Below are positions 45,130-54,694 of a stretch of 64,000 nt of DNA, piece after piece; positions within the stretch are counted from its first letter, which is position 1; each line of letters opens with the position of its first letter. The notes beneath the pieces are model-generated. The model had not been told where the DNA came from. It worked only from the letters and a program-made list of their open reading frames with translations, and did no database searches. A program made the position numbers and the translations under genes. This stretch comes from Butyrivibrio sp. NC3005. Lineage in GTDB: Bacteria; Bacillota; Clostridia; Lachnospirales; Lachnospiraceae. Location of the stretch: the NCBI RefSeq assembly GCF_000424545.1, contig NZ_KE384206.1, positions 4,022-68,021 of the forward strand. The letters are read 5' to 3'.

Positions 45130-45945
45130 ATGAATATTGCAGCGACACCACAAAACACAAATGTTACTAAAGGATTAACAACAACCGGATTAAAAATTAT
45201 TGCCGTAATCTGCATGTTTATAGATCATTTAGGAGCTTCAATTGTTGAGGATATAGTAATAAAAAACTATATTGGACTTGAAGAAAACTGGGTTCTAATA
45301 TTAAGGAATGTTTATTTAGTCATGAGGATGATAGGTAGAATTTCGTTTCCTATTTATTGCTTTTTTATCGTTGAGGGATATTTTTATACTCATGATTTGA
45401 AAAAGTATCTACAAAGATTAGCAATACTGGCAGTTATTTCTGAAGTGCCATTTGATATGGCTTTTTCCAGAAAAATCTTTGCTCCCGATTATAATAATGT
45501 ATTTATCACGCTTGCAATAGGTTTGTTAACAATTGCAGGTATCGATAAGGCAAATAGCTATATTATGAACAAAAATAAGGGTTATTCTTCACATATTGAA
45601 GCTATCATAGGGAGTACTTTAATAGCTGCTACAGGATGTGCTGCCGCATATATTTTAAAAACGGATTATTCATATTGCGGTATTATTACGATAATAATAA
45701 TGTACTACAATAGGAAAAGTGCAAGTTTTAATCCGGTATTTTCTATGATAGAAGGAGTAATATGGCTTGGAATATCAGCAGGATTGGTAGAACTTGCAGC
45801 TTTAATTGATGCACTGTTTATCCACTTTTATAATGGACAAAAAGGTCGTAATATTAAGACTTTCTTTTATGGATTCTATCCTGTTCACTTGGCAATACTT
45901 GGAATTATCAATATGCTGATTTTAAAGCATTTTGGAGCTCTATAA
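45130..45945 (+). CDS. TraX family membrane protein
   Basis: 271 residues, eight predicted membrane segments. Family signatures are LKIIAVICMFIDHLGA near residue 20, RMIGRISFPIYCFFIVEGY near 75 and LAILAVISEVPFDMAF near 105. TraX was named from the F plasmid, where it N-acetylates pilin; chromosomal copies are probably acyltransferases of unknown substrate, and no conjugation gene is near. GGAGG precedes the ATG and it starts 17 bases after the permease. Confidence 0.85.
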   Translation: MNIAATPQNTNVTKGLTTTGLKIIAVICMFIDHLGASIVEDIVIKNYIGLEENWVLILRNVYLVMRMIGRISFPIYCFFIVEGYFYTHDLKKYLQRLAILAVISEVPFDMAFSRKIFAPDYNNVFITLAIGLLTIAGIDKANSYIMNKNKGYSSHIEAIIGSTLIAATGCAAAYILKTDYSYCGIITIIIMYYNRKSASFNPVFSMIEGVIWLGISAGLVELAALIDALFIHFYNGQKGRNIKTFFYGFYPVHLAILGIINMLILKHFGAL

Positions 45946-46090
45946 ATAAATTTTTTAGTTATGAATGACTGTGGAATGGTAGTTTGAAAAAGGATTATGA
46001 ACAAGTTTTTAAATAAATTGTTTGAAAAAAGTATTATGAAGAATGATATTAATCTTGTTTTATAAAATAAAACAAAATATATAGTAAAAA

Positions 46091-46130
46091 TTTAGCCGAT
46101 ACCATGAATTAGTAATGGTATCGGCTAATT
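46091..46130 (-). terminator. Terminator of the GGDEF/EAL gene
   Basis: TAGCCGATACCAT (46093-46105) pairs fully with ATGGTATCGGCTA (46115-46127). The T-run is on the minus-strand side, so it mainly ends the minus-strand gene but may also stop transcripts from TraX. Confidence 0.8.
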
Positions 46131-46135
46131 GTATT

Positions 46136-47821
46136 TTAGAAAACAGGTGCGGTATTTTTATTTGCTTGTAGCATATATTTTTCTTCGAATTCTTCTTTTG
46201 GCATTGGTTTATTGAACAAAAGCCCCTGAAAATATGGAACGCCGATGTCTGTAAGATGTTCATAGGTTTCTGATGTCTCAATTCCCTTTGCAATCACTGT
46301 AACCCCAAGTTCTTCACACATTTTAACTATTGAGCTTAGAATAATCTTGGTACGTTTTCTTTTTTCGCTTTCTGCGATAAATGATCTGTCAAGACATATT
46401 CCATCAGCTTCAATCTGATCAATCATTTTAAGTGAAGATTGTCCTACACCAAATCTGTCAATAAATACTTTAAATCCAAAAGAACGAAGCTGAACTATAT
46501 TACCCGCCAGAAGATTGCCATGATCGCCAATTGCAGTTTCCGGTATTTCAATATGTAACTTTGAGGCATCTATTAAATGTTTTCTTGACAATTCAAAGAA
46601 AAATCTAGGAATATCCAAATACAGGAAATCTCTGGAAGAGACGTGAATAGATAAATGCAAATCGCGTCTTCCCATATCCTGCCATTTTTTTAATAACTTG
46701 GCAGATTCTTCCCAAATATAAGTATCAAATCTAGCGATAAGAACTGATTCTTCAAGAATATCTATAAAGGAATCAGGTTTAACAACATCTCCGTCAGGAA
46801 GTATCCACCTTGTCAATACTTCGGCTCCAATCGCATTAGAAGATGTATCAAGCCTTGGCTGAAGATATATCTGGAATTCATGTTCTTCAAGCGCTCGTTC
46901 AAAACTTTGAACAGTTTTTTCTCTTCTAGAAATCTTGTGCATAAGTGTCTGATCAAACCATGAAAAACCAGATACGATATTTTGGTGTATTCTTTCCATT
47001 GCCATTGTAGCCTGATCCAGCATAAATGGAATTGGAAGAGAATGGTCAGTAATTCTATATAGTCCAAAGTGCAAGGTGATAGGCCTTGCCAAATCATGAA
47101 TCTGATTTGTGGATTGAAGTATAATATCTGCAATGCAATCTTCGTCAAACATCCTGGAAGGTACACAAATAGCAAACCTGTCACCATATACATGACCAAT
47201 AACAGCATCTTCAGGAAAAGCGTTCTTTAAAAGATCTGCTATAAAGACAAGTATTTCGTTTCCCTTCTCACGACCAAGGAAGGTGTTTATTGATTGGAAC
47301 CCCCTAATATTAAGCAAAATCATAACACCTGAATCATCCTTGTGTGATTCCAAAAGGTGTCTGGCCTGAAACAAAAAGCCTTCATAGTTAGGAAGCCCTG
47401 TCATCTGATCGTGAAAAAGAAGATAGAGCACATTTTCATTTTCTTTCTCTGGCAAAGAAATCTTAGGTTCTTCACTTACGGTAGACTGAATAGTAATCAT
47501 CTCCATTACACATGGAAGATGCACATCATCAGGCAAGCTAAGCATAATGGGCGTTGAATGAATCTGAAACTTACGCCCATGATAATTTTCTGTACGTTCA
47601 ACTGTTGAAAATGTACGTACAGCTTTCAAACTTGTACAATTACTGCATCTGTTATGACTATTCCAAACACTGTGACACGCTTCGCCTGTATGGATTTGAT
47701 TGTCATCATCAATAATTATCACTCGACATTCCTCAGGATCGACAAGTCTTACTATATCATAGAGCGGACGAAGAGTTTGCATTGTCATACGGACACGTTC
47801 AGGAGTATATTCTTTTTCCAT
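46136..47821 (-). CDS. Degenerate GGDEF-EAL signalling protein
   Basis: 561 residues. About 1-130 is a PAS-like sensor with a Cys pair (HNRCSNCTS). About 150-290 is a GGDEF domain whose signature reads VYGDRFA, so cyclase activity is unlikely. About 305-545 is an EAL domain: EVLTRW and the HIEIPET Glu are kept, but INLS reads IHVS, DDFG reads DRFG, the Lys position reads ICLD and AEGVE reads AKGIE. Most metal ligands and the catalytic base are changed, so phosphodiesterase activity is doubtful. It may bind cyclic di-GMP or act by protein contact. The upstream 190 bases hold no other gene. Confidence 0.87.
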   Translation of the reverse strand: MEKEYTPERVRMTMQTLRPLYDIVRLVDPEECRVIIIDDDNQIHTGEACHSVWNSHNRCSNCTSLKAVRTFSTVERTENYHGRKFQIHSTPIMLSLPDDVHLPCVMEMITIQSTVSEEPKISLPEKENENVLYLLFHDQMTGLPNYEGFLFQARHLLESHKDDSGVMILLNIRGFQSINTFLGREKGNEILVFIADLLKNAFPEDAVIGHVYGDRFAICVPSRMFDEDCIADIILQSTNQIHDLARPITLHFGLYRITDHSLPIPFMLDQATMAMERIHQNIVSGFSWFDQTLMHKISRREKTVQSFERALEEHEFQIYLQPRLDTSSNAIGAEVLTRWILPDGDVVKPDSFIDILEESVLIARFDTYIWEESAKLLKKWQDMGRRDLHLSIHVSSRDFLYLDIPRFFFELSRKHLIDASKLHIEIPETAIGDHGNLLAGNIVQLRSFGFKVFIDRFGVGQSSLKMIDQIEADGICLDRSFIAESEKRKRTKIILSSIVKMCEELGVTVIAKGIETSETYEHLTDIGVPYFQGLLFNKPMPKEEFEEKYMLQANKNTAPVF

Positions 47822-48013
47822 AAGCAGTATTACCTTTTTAAATAATAAAGGTGATTATTCTAAAATCTAAACAAAAATCACATTTAGTGACACTGTATTT
47901 ATTGTTTAAGAATAATCCATTACAAAAATATGTCTAGATAGTATAAAAATAATAAGACCGAATTTCCTATTTATAGTATAGAATTAAACGATAAAATGGT
48001 CAATACATTATCG

Positions 48014-48805
48014 TTAAAAAGAAAATACACTTCCGAAGGCTCCATACGAAGAAACTATCTCGTTTTCCATGAGAAGATGCGATGTATCACCTAGTGTTTG
48101 AATTCTGAAATGAGCTTGGTTATGAAGTCTTTTTTCCGCATTAACAATAGTTACAGAAGATGGTGGCAGAAAAGTGCCATGCCATAATGTAACCGGTGAT
48201 ACGTTGAGAAGATGAGCAAGCATTACATCAATAACACCAAGATGAGCAAATATTACAATTGTTTTGCTATCATCTTCATCTCTTGACTCGTAAGCTTTAT
48301 CTCCATGAAGCTGAATGTCAGAAATCTCCGCATTTAGTTCAGTTCCATTTGGCTCATGGAAAATATAATACCCATCATGACGTTTATATCCGTATTTAGA
48401 TAAGATATAGTCAAGACCAAGTGTAACTTCAACCCATTTTTTCTCTATTTCAGGATTTTCTCTATATATTGAGCTTTGATACCATTTTTTTGGACTGAGC
48501 ATCAAAGGCGCAGTTGTATAGAAATCAGGCATATAATCCCACGGGTTACGTTCCTCACCTGTAATCGGATCTTTTGCTGTATAATTGAATTCTTGCAGCC
48601 AATCATAAACAGTAGCTTTAGCATGATGAAGTCTAAGAGTAGGAGCAGCTGTTTCTTTAGCTCTTCCAAGCGGTGAACAAAAAAATGCATCTACGTCCCA
48701 GTTTTTAGTTCTATGCGAAAGTAAAACTGCTTCTTTTTTTCCTTTTGAAGTTAAACCATCAATTGAATAATCAGGCTCTGCATGCCTTATGAAAATAATT
48801 CTCAT
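48014..48805 (-). CDS. Histidine phosphatase family protein
   Basis: 263 residues with the catalytic start IIFIRHAEPDYS (His8 as the phosphoenzyme residue, with Ala for the usual Gly of RHG), the FCSPLGRAKETA segment and IVIFAHLGVIDVML for the second His. Insertions in the middle (YMPDFYTTAPLMLSPKKWYQ) are not shared with phosphoglycerate mutases, so the substrate is unclear. GGGAGGG is before the ATG. Confidence 0.85.
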   Translation of the reverse strand: MRIIFIRHAEPDYSIDGLTSKGKKEAVLLSHRTKNWDVDAFFCSPLGRAKETAAPTLRLHHAKATVYDWLQEFNYTAKDPITGEERNPWDYMPDFYTTAPLMLSPKKWYQSSIYRENPEIEKKWVEVTLGLDYILSKYGYKRHDGYYIFHEPNGTELNAEISDIQLHGDKAYESRDEDDSKTIVIFAHLGVIDVMLAHLLNVSPVTLWHGTFLPPSSVTIVNAEKRLHNQAHFRIQTLGDTSHLLMENEIVSSYGAFGSVFSF

Positions 48806-49017
48806 ACACCCTCCCCATGGTCTATATGTATTGTTATAGTCATATTATAACGTAGAACTTGGTGTATTACCATTTTTAGTTATGTTTTTATCGACCTTTT
48901 AATTAATATTTGTGATATCATAAAGAGTGTGGTTTCAAAATGTTACATTTACCTGCAAAGAGAATTAAATGCTGAATTTATAAAGCATTGCAAAGAAATG
49001 ACAGAAGGGATAATACT

Positions 49018-50394
49018 ATGAATAACAATGAAATAAAGGAAAGAGTAGAATCATATAGGGAAGAGCTTCTTAATCGTTTAGGAAAGCTTGTATCAATCAA
49101 TAGTGAAGAGGGAAAAGCAAAAGAAGGGATGCCTTTTGGTGAAGGTCCTGCTAAAGCTTTAAATACAGCCCTTGATATGCTTAAAGAAGACGGTTTTGAA
49201 GTTAAAAATCTTGATAATTATGCTGGGTATGCTCAGATGGGAACAGGTAAAAAACTTATTGGTGTAATCGGACATCTTGATGTTGTTCCTGCTGATAAAA
49301 ATGATGGTTGGAATACTGAGCCATATGAAATGGTTGAAAAAGACGGAAATGTTTATGGACGAGGAGTAGCAGATGATAAAGGAGCTGTTGTGGCTTCAAT
49401 GATAGCATTCAAAGTTCTTAAAGATATGAATGTTCCAATGAATAAGAGAGTTCGTCTTATTATGGGTACAAACGAAGAGACAGGTTCTAAGTGTCTTGAA
49501 CATTATGTAAAAGTTGAAGGTCATGTTGACTACGGATTTACTCCTGATGGCGATTTCCCTGAAATTTATGGTGAAAAGGGTATCATTCATGGTCACTATA
49601 CATGCCAGAATACAAATCTTATCGCTATCGAGGGTGGTGCTGCAAAAAATATCGTTCCTGGAAAGGTTACAGCTAAAGTTAAGAGCAATACCTATAATAT
49701 GGATACTCTTAAAAATGTTATTGAAGAAAATGGTTGTGGTCTTGTTGTAACTTCAGAAAACGGAGTAGATACTCTCGTTGTAACAGGTAAGCCGGCACAT
49801 GCTTCTTTACCAGAACTCGGAATTAATGCAATCAGCTTCTTATTCGAAGGACTTAAAGAGGCTGGATTTGTTGATCCTGTTACAGATTTTTATTGCGATC
49901 ACTTTGGAACAGGTACAGATGGCGACAAGCTTGGAATTAAGCTTGAAGATAAGTATGGAAAACTTACTCTTAACTGCGGTGTTATTTCTATGAAAGACGG
50001 TGTAGTAGAGGGTACAATTGACATAAGATTCCCTGTAACAATGCATGTTGAAGATGTATGCAAGCTTATAGATAAAAATGCAAAGGATGAAAACGGAGAA
50101 ATAGCCATAGATGTTAAATCAGAGCCTTTATTTGTTGATCCGGAATCACCTCTTGCTAAATCTCTTTATAATGCATATAAGGATGTTACAAACGATACAG
50201 TAAATAAGCCAATGACAATTGGTGGCGGTACATATGCCAAGGAAATCAACAATACAATCGCTTTTGGATGTGCATTTCCTGGCACAGACTATAAGATTCA
50301 TGATGCTAATGAGTGGGTTCCTGTAAATGAACTTTTGCTTCAGGCTGAGATTTATGTTCATGGAATTCTTAACCTTTTGGCTATTGAAGACTGA
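49018..50394 (+). CDS. pepV: Dipeptidase PepV-type, M20 family
   Basis: 458 residues. An M20 metallopeptidase with the first ligand in GHLDVVP, then GRGVADDKG and the MGTNEETGS catalytic Glu, FTPDGDFPE, and the lid domain with GGAAKNIVPG. PepV enzymes release amino acids from dipeptides with an unblocked N-terminus. The frame is open from 48988 but AGAAGGG is placed for the ATG at 49018. Single gene, no terminator recognised. Confidence 0.9.
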   Translation: MNNNEIKERVESYREELLNRLGKLVSINSEEGKAKEGMPFGEGPAKALNTALDMLKEDGFEVKNLDNYAGYAQMGTGKKLIGVIGHLDVVPADKNDGWNTEPYEMVEKDGNVYGRGVADDKGAVVASMIAFKVLKDMNVPMNKRVRLIMGTNEETGSKCLEHYVKVEGHVDYGFTPDGDFPEIYGEKGIIHGHYTCQNTNLIAIEGGAAKNIVPGKVTAKVKSNTYNMDTLKNVIEENGCGLVVTSENGVDTLVVTGKPAHASLPELGINAISFLFEGLKEAGFVDPVTDFYCDHFGTGTDGDKLGIKLEDKYGKLTLNCGVISMKDGVVEGTIDIRFPVTMHVEDVCKLIDKNAKDENGEIAIDVKSEPLFVDPESPLAKSLYNAYKDVTNDTVNKPMTIGGGTYAKEINNTIAFGCAFPGTDYKIHDANEWVPVNELLLQAEIYVHGILNLLAIED

Positions 50395-50432
50395 ATTTAA
50401 TATCATCAAAAATATTGTAATCTAGAAAGATG

Positions 50433-50525
50433 AGTTTTGCTGTTTTGTACTATTTCATAAGTGGTATTATTGGGAAACTTTATTCTGTTTTGATATCTAC
50501 GATGAAATATGCAAACAGCAAAACT
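50433..50525. repeat. Long-range inverted repeat downstream of pepV
   Basis: AGTTTTGCTGTTT (50433-50445) and AAACAGCAAAACT (50513-50525) are exact inverted copies separated by 67 bases, in the gap between pepV and the next gene. A related AGTTTTGCTGT occurs near 41622 and ACAGCAAAAC near 8721. Confidence 0.5.
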
Positions 50526-50613
50526 GTATAAATCAGCGATAGAACAATAGTTGTTGAAAAGATTCAAAAAGGTTGCGTAAAACTTATAGTCTAAGATAGG
50601 AAGAGAACATACT

Positions 50614-51576
50614 ATGAAAATTGTTGCGGCAGATATTGATAGTGTAGGAGAAGATCTTGACTACACTATTTTTAATGAATTAGGAGAAGTTGATTATTAT
50701 AAAGATAAAATAACTGACATAAATGCCAAAGAAAGGCTTGCTGATGCACAGGTACTTCTAATAAATAAAAGTAAGATTACAGCTACAATTCTTGAGAATG
50801 CGCCTAAACTTCAGCTTATATGCGAGTTTGCAACTGGTTTTGATAATGCTAACATAAAAGAGTGCTCAAGGCATAATGTTAAAGTCGCAAATGTCAGAAA
50901 TTATTCGACTATGTCAGTCGCTCAGCATACTTTCGCTCTTGCTCTTTATCTTTTAGAGCATTTACCTCACTATGATAATTTTGTAAAAAGCGGTGCTTAC
51001 GCTGCCCAAGAGCATTTCTGCTGTCTTGACATACCTTTTAGTGATTTTAGTAACATGACCTGGGGAATTGTCGGAATGGGCAATATTGGAAGAAAAGTAG
51101 CCGAAATAGCTAAAGCTTTTGGTGCAAAAGTCATTTTCTATTCAGCATCTGGAAAGAGTAGTTGTACCGATTACGAAAGAGTCGAATTTGATGACCTTTT
51201 ATCAAGAAGCGATATTATATCGCTTCATTGTCCACTTAGTGATTTGACCAGAAATTTAATGAATGAAACTGCTTTTAAGAAGATGAAGAAAACTGCTATT
51301 TTAGTCAATGTTGCGAGAGGCGCGGTCGTTTCTGAAAACGATTTGGTCAATGCACTGTTAAATAATGAAATTGCAGCAGCCGGATTAGACGTATTAGATC
51401 CTGAACCGATGGCTCAAAATTCAAGACTTCTCGAAATTCAAGATAGTGGAAAACTTATTGTTACTCCACATATAGCGTGGGCAAGTACAGGGTCAAGAAA
51501 AAGATGTATTGAAGAAGTTAAAGAAAACATCAAAGCATGGAAGCTTGGAAATCCGAGGAATATAGTAAACCCATGA
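50614..51576 (+). CDS. D-isomer specific 2-hydroxyacid dehydrogenase
   Basis: 320 residues. Rossmann motif GIVGMGNIGRKVAEIA, catalytic Arg in VNVARGAVV, Glu in LDVLDPEP and His in TPHIAW. The NAD selectivity loop (YSASGK) gives no clear answer. The substrate could be glycerate, lactate, hydroxypyruvate or a related 2-oxo acid. TAGGAAGAG before the ATG. It opens the block to 62341 and overlaps the next gene by an ATGA. Confidence 0.88.
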   Translation: MKIVAADIDSVGEDLDYTIFNELGEVDYYKDKITDINAKERLADAQVLLINKSKITATILENAPKLQLICEFATGFDNANIKECSRHNVKVANVRNYSTMSVAQHTFALALYLLEHLPHYDNFVKSGAYAAQEHFCCLDIPFSDFSNMTWGIVGMGNIGRKVAEIAKAFGAKVIFYSASGKSSCTDYERVEFDDLLSRSDIISLHCPLSDLTRNLMNETAFKKMKKTAILVNVARGAVVSENDLVNALLNNEIAAAGLDVLDPEPMAQNSRLLEIQDSGKLIVTPHIAWASTGSRKRCIEEVKENIKAWKLGNPRNIVNP

Positions 51577-51974
51577 CAAATACGAGCGCAAGTGGTACGA
51601 AAAAGACTAAGAGAGAAATCATTTTGACTATTGCAGTCACTGCGACTGCTTTGGTCATTTGGCTTTTTTTCACTCTTTTTTATGGCAAAACAGAGCATCC
51701 AAAGGTCGAAATCGTAGTTGGCGGAAAAGTTACTCAAACGTATGATTTGTATGTTGATCAGACAGTTGAAATAAAAGGAGAATTTGGTAATAGCAACACT
51801 CTTGTTATCAAAGACAAGAGCTGTTATATGAGTTGCGCTAATTGCCCCGATCAAGTATGTGTCTTATTAGGTAAAATATCTAAAAATGGAGAAAGTATTA
51901 TCTGTTTGCCACACGAGCTTGTAGTTAGAATCAGTTCGAGTGAAGAAAATGAAGTTGATGCTACAGCAAAATAG
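51573..51974 (+). CDS. NusG domain II-containing membrane protein
   Basis: 133 residues. One N-terminal membrane segment (EIILTIAVTATALVIWLFF) and an extracytoplasmic NusG-II/DUF1312-type domain (VEIVVGGKVTQTYDL, CANCPDQVC, SIICLPHELVVRI). The ATG at 51573 forms an ATGA overlap with the dehydrogenase stop; an ATG at 51537 is less likely. Such proteins commonly travel with Gx transporters, as here. Confidence 0.85.
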   Translation: MTNTSASGTKKTKREIILTIAVTATALVIWLFFTLFYGKTEHPKVEIVVGGKVTQTYDLYVDQTVEIKGEFGNSNTLVIKDKSCYMSCANCPDQVCVLLGKISKNGESIICLPHELVVRISSSEENEVDATAK

Positions 51975-51993
51975 TGTAAAAAAAGGGGGAGAT

Positions 51994-52485
51994 ATGAAGA
52001 TAAAAACGTCACAGCTTGGTCTATTACTTTGCACTTCGTTAATTCTATCTTATATTGAATCGCAAATTCCCTTTCCTTTTGCAGTTCCAGGAATGAAACT
52101 TGGTTTGCCTAACATGGCAATTGTAATGGTTTTATACCTTTTTGGCTGGAAAGAAGCTTTACTTATCAACGCTTCCAGAATATTGTTATCCGGATTTATG
52201 TTTGGGAGTCTTTTTGGAATACTGTTTAGTCTTTCAGGAGCTTTAATAAGTGGCTTTATAATGATTTTGGTTAAACATTTTGATTTATTTTCAATAAAAG
52301 GGACATCGATTTGTGGAGGTGTATCCCACAATGTCGGTCAATTACTTGTGGCGGCGTTTATCGTCAAGACAAGCGGAATAATGTATTATACACCTGCTCT
52401 AATGATTGCAGGTCTTATTACCGGTCTTCTTATAGGAATAATTGCAGAGGCTGTCATTCCTGTGGTAAAGAAAACGATTCGGTAA
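51994..52485 (+). CDS. Gx transporter family protein
   Basis: 163 residues, five membrane helices, start of the Hpre_diP_synt_I/Gx family (LGLLLCTSLILSYIESQIPF, PGMKLGLPNMAIV, GGVSHNVGQLLVA). It was earlier annotated as heptaprenyl diphosphate synthase component I; it is now regarded as a transporter of the ECF S-component type. AAAGGGGGAG fixes the ATG at 51994. The pair with the NusG-II protein is typical. Confidence 0.85.
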   Translation: MKIKTSQLGLLLCTSLILSYIESQIPFPFAVPGMKLGLPNMAIVMVLYLFGWKEALLINASRILLSGFMFGSLFGILFSLSGALISGFIMILVKHFDLFSIKGTSICGGVSHNVGQLLVAAFIVKTSGIMYYTPALMIAGLITGLLIGIIAEAVIPVVKKTIR

Positions 52486-52507
52486 AATAATTTTATGAGG
52501 AAAACTA

Positions 52508-53119
52508 ATGATTGCATTTGTAGAAGGTATTCTTGAATATCTTGATATAGATTTGGCAGTTATTGACGTTGGCGGTGTTGGCTATGAAGTCCATATTTGC
52601 GCATCGACTTGTGACAGACTGCCTGGAATAGGGAATAAGGCTAAATTATTTACATATTTAAATGTTAAAGAAGACGAAATGAGTCTTTATGGATTTATTA
52701 CAAGAGATGAAATTGCTATGTTTAAGCGTCTTATAAGTGTTTCTGGTATAGGACCAAAGGGGGCACTTTTAATATTATCAGTATTTTCAACTGACGATTT
52801 AAGGTTTGCTATTTTGGCAGGCGACGTAAAGACGATTTCAAAAGCTCCTGGTATTGGCAAAAAAACTGCGGAGAGAATGGTTCTTGAATTAAAAGATAAA
52901 TTTTCTAATGAAGAGATTACTTCATCTGCTAATTCTGCAAATATTTCTAGTACAGCATCTGGTTTAGGCGATAATGCAGCAAAAGATGAAGCTGTTGAAG
53001 CACTTGTTGCTCTTGGATATAATTCAACAGATGCTTTAAAAGCGGTCAGAAAAGTACTTATCGATAATCCTCAAAGCAGTACTGAGGAAATATTGAAACA
53101 GTCACTTAAATTTATATAA
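52508..53119 (+). CDS. ruvA: Holliday junction branch migration protein RuvA
   Basis: 203 residues. An OB-fold N-terminus (MIAFVEGILEYLDIDLAVIDVGGVGYEVH), two helix-hairpin-helix motifs (VSGIGPKGALLIL and APGIGKKTAERMV) and the C-terminal RuvB-binding helices. It tetramerises on four-way junctions. GAGG before the ATG. ruvC is not here. Confidence 0.96.
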   Translation: MIAFVEGILEYLDIDLAVIDVGGVGYEVHICASTCDRLPGIGNKAKLFTYLNVKEDEMSLYGFITRDEIAMFKRLISVSGIGPKGALLILSVFSTDDLRFAILAGDVKTISKAPGIGKKTAERMVLELKDKFSNEEITSSANSANISSTASGLGDNAAKDEAVEALVALGYNSTDALKAVRKVLIDNPQSSTEEILKQSLKFI

Positions 53120-53143
53120 CAATATGTAACTTGGAGGATTTGT

Positions 53144-54172
53144 ATGCCAAAGCGCAGTATCAAGACATCTGCTGCCGGTAAAAATATGATGGAACCTGGT
53201 TTTACCAGTGAAGATGTTCAGGTTGAAGGTTCTTTAAGACCAAAAACTTTAGACCATTATATAGGACAGGAAAAGATAAAGAAGAGTTTAAAAATATATA
53301 TTGCAGCAGCAAAAGAAAGAGGCGACAGTCTCGATCATATTTTGTTTTATGGACCTCCAGGGCTTGGAAAAACAACACTTGCTCAAATTATGGCAAGTGA
53401 AATGGGGGTTAATATTAAGATAACTTCCGGACCAGCAATTGAGAAGCCGGGTGAAATGGCAGCAATACTTAATAATCTTCAAGAAGGAGATATTTTATTT
53501 ATTGATGAAATCCACCGTCTTAATAGACAGGTTGAAGAAGTGCTTTATCCTGCAATGGAAGATTTTGTTATAGATATTATGATTGGTAAAGGGCCAACAG
53601 CCCGTTCCATAAGACTTGACCTTCCAAAATTTACTCTTGTTGGAGCTACTACAAGAGCGGGTATGTTATCTGCACCTCTTCGTGATAGATTTGGAATGAT
53701 ACATAGAATGGAGTTTTATAATGATGATGAGCTTGCTCAAATTATTATTCAATCTGCGAAAGTTCTAGGTGTTGAAGTTGATTTTGACAGTGCCATTGAA
53801 ATGGCAAGACGAAGTAGAGGAACTCCGCGACTTGCAAACAGAACGCTAAAAAGAGTAAGAGATTTTGCCCAGGTCAGAAATAATGGAATAGTAACTCTTG
53901 ACATTGTCTCAGAAGCATTACGATTATTAGATGTTGATGATATGGGACTAGATAGAACAGATCACGAACTTCTTCGTACAATGATTGAAAAGTTCGGAGG
54001 AGGACCTGTTGGACTTGACACTTTGGCTGCAGCTGTTGGAGAAGATTCTGGAACAATAGAAGATGTATACGAACCGTATCTTATAAAATGCGGGCTCATT
54101 ACGAGAACTCCAAGGGGACGAATGGTGTCTGATTTAGGATATCGTCAAATGGGAATTGATAAAATACAATAG
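53144..54172 (+). CDS. ruvB: Holliday junction ATPase RuvB
   Basis: 342 residues. Walker [12 protein letters not shown], Walker [10 protein letters not shown], sensor [18 protein letters not shown], arginine finger in the same loop, and the winged-helix C-terminus ending [16 protein letters not shown]. Drives branch migration with RuvA. Starts 24 bases after ruvA with GGAGG. Confidence 0.97.
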   Translation: MPKRSIKTSAAGKNMMEPGFTSEDVQVEGSLRPKTLDHYIGQEKIKKSLKIYIAAAKERGDSLDHILFYGPPGLGKTTLAQIMASEMGVNIKITSGPAIEKPGEMAAILNNLQEGDILFIDEIHRLNRQVEEVLYPAMEDFVIDIMIGKGPTARSIRLDLPKFTLVGATTRAGMLSAPLRDRFGMIHRMEFYNDDELAQIIIQSAKVLGVEVDFDSAIEMARRSRGTPRLANRTLKRVRDFAQVRNNGIVTLDIVSEALRLLDVDDMGLDRTDHELLRTMIEKFGGGPVGLDTLAAAVGEDSGTIEDVYEPYLIKCGLITRTPRGRMVSDLGYRQMGIDKIQ

Positions 54173-54232
54173 TGAGCCTATAATAAGATATTATGTTTAA
54201 AAGCATTATATTTAGGGCTTAGGGAGGATGTT

Positions 54233-54676
54233 ATGGCAGAAAAAACGGATACACAAGTCATTATTGGTGGTAAAGTTTTGACTCTGACAGGTTTTGAAAG
54301 CGAAGAATATTTACAAAAAGTAGCATCATATCTTAACAGCAAACTTTCAGAGTGTGGTGAAATTGAGGGATTTAACAGACAACCAATTGATATGCAGAAT
54401 CTTATGATTCAGCTCAATCTTGCAGACGATTATTTTAAAGCGAAAGATCAGATAAGACTTCTTGATGAAGAAATCAAGGAAAAAGAAAAAGAATTATATG
54501 ATCTTAAGCATGAACTTGTTACATCACAAATAAAGCTGGAAAATACAGAGAAAAATTTAAAAAATGTTCAGGATAATCTTGATGCTGATGCAAAAAAGCT
54601 TATCGAACTGGAAACACAGCTAAAAAACAATAATAATTCATCTTCAGGATATCAATCAAATAATAAAAAGAGATAA
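54233..54676 (+). CDS. zapA: Cell division protein ZapA-like
   Basis: 147 residues. The N-terminal half (TQVIIGGKVLTLTGFESEEY) is the ZapA fold, followed by a coiled coil from about residue 65 to 130 and an Asn/Ser-rich end. ZapA bundles FtsZ filaments. The tail is longer than in many homologues. GGGAGG before the ATG. Confidence 0.85.
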   Translation: MAEKTDTQVIIGGKVLTLTGFESEEYLQKVASYLNSKLSECGEIEGFNRQPIDMQNLMIQLNLADDYFKAKDQIRLLDEEIKEKEKELYDLKHELVTSQIKLENTEKNLKNVQDNLDADAKKLIELETQLKNNNNSSSGYQSNNKKR

Positions 54677-54694
54677 TTAATTTAGAGAAAAAAT

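Noticed and set aside
45130-45945. TraX as evidence of a conjugative element
   Set aside because: No other conjugation gene is near, and TraX-family proteins are common on chromosomes of Firmicutes.
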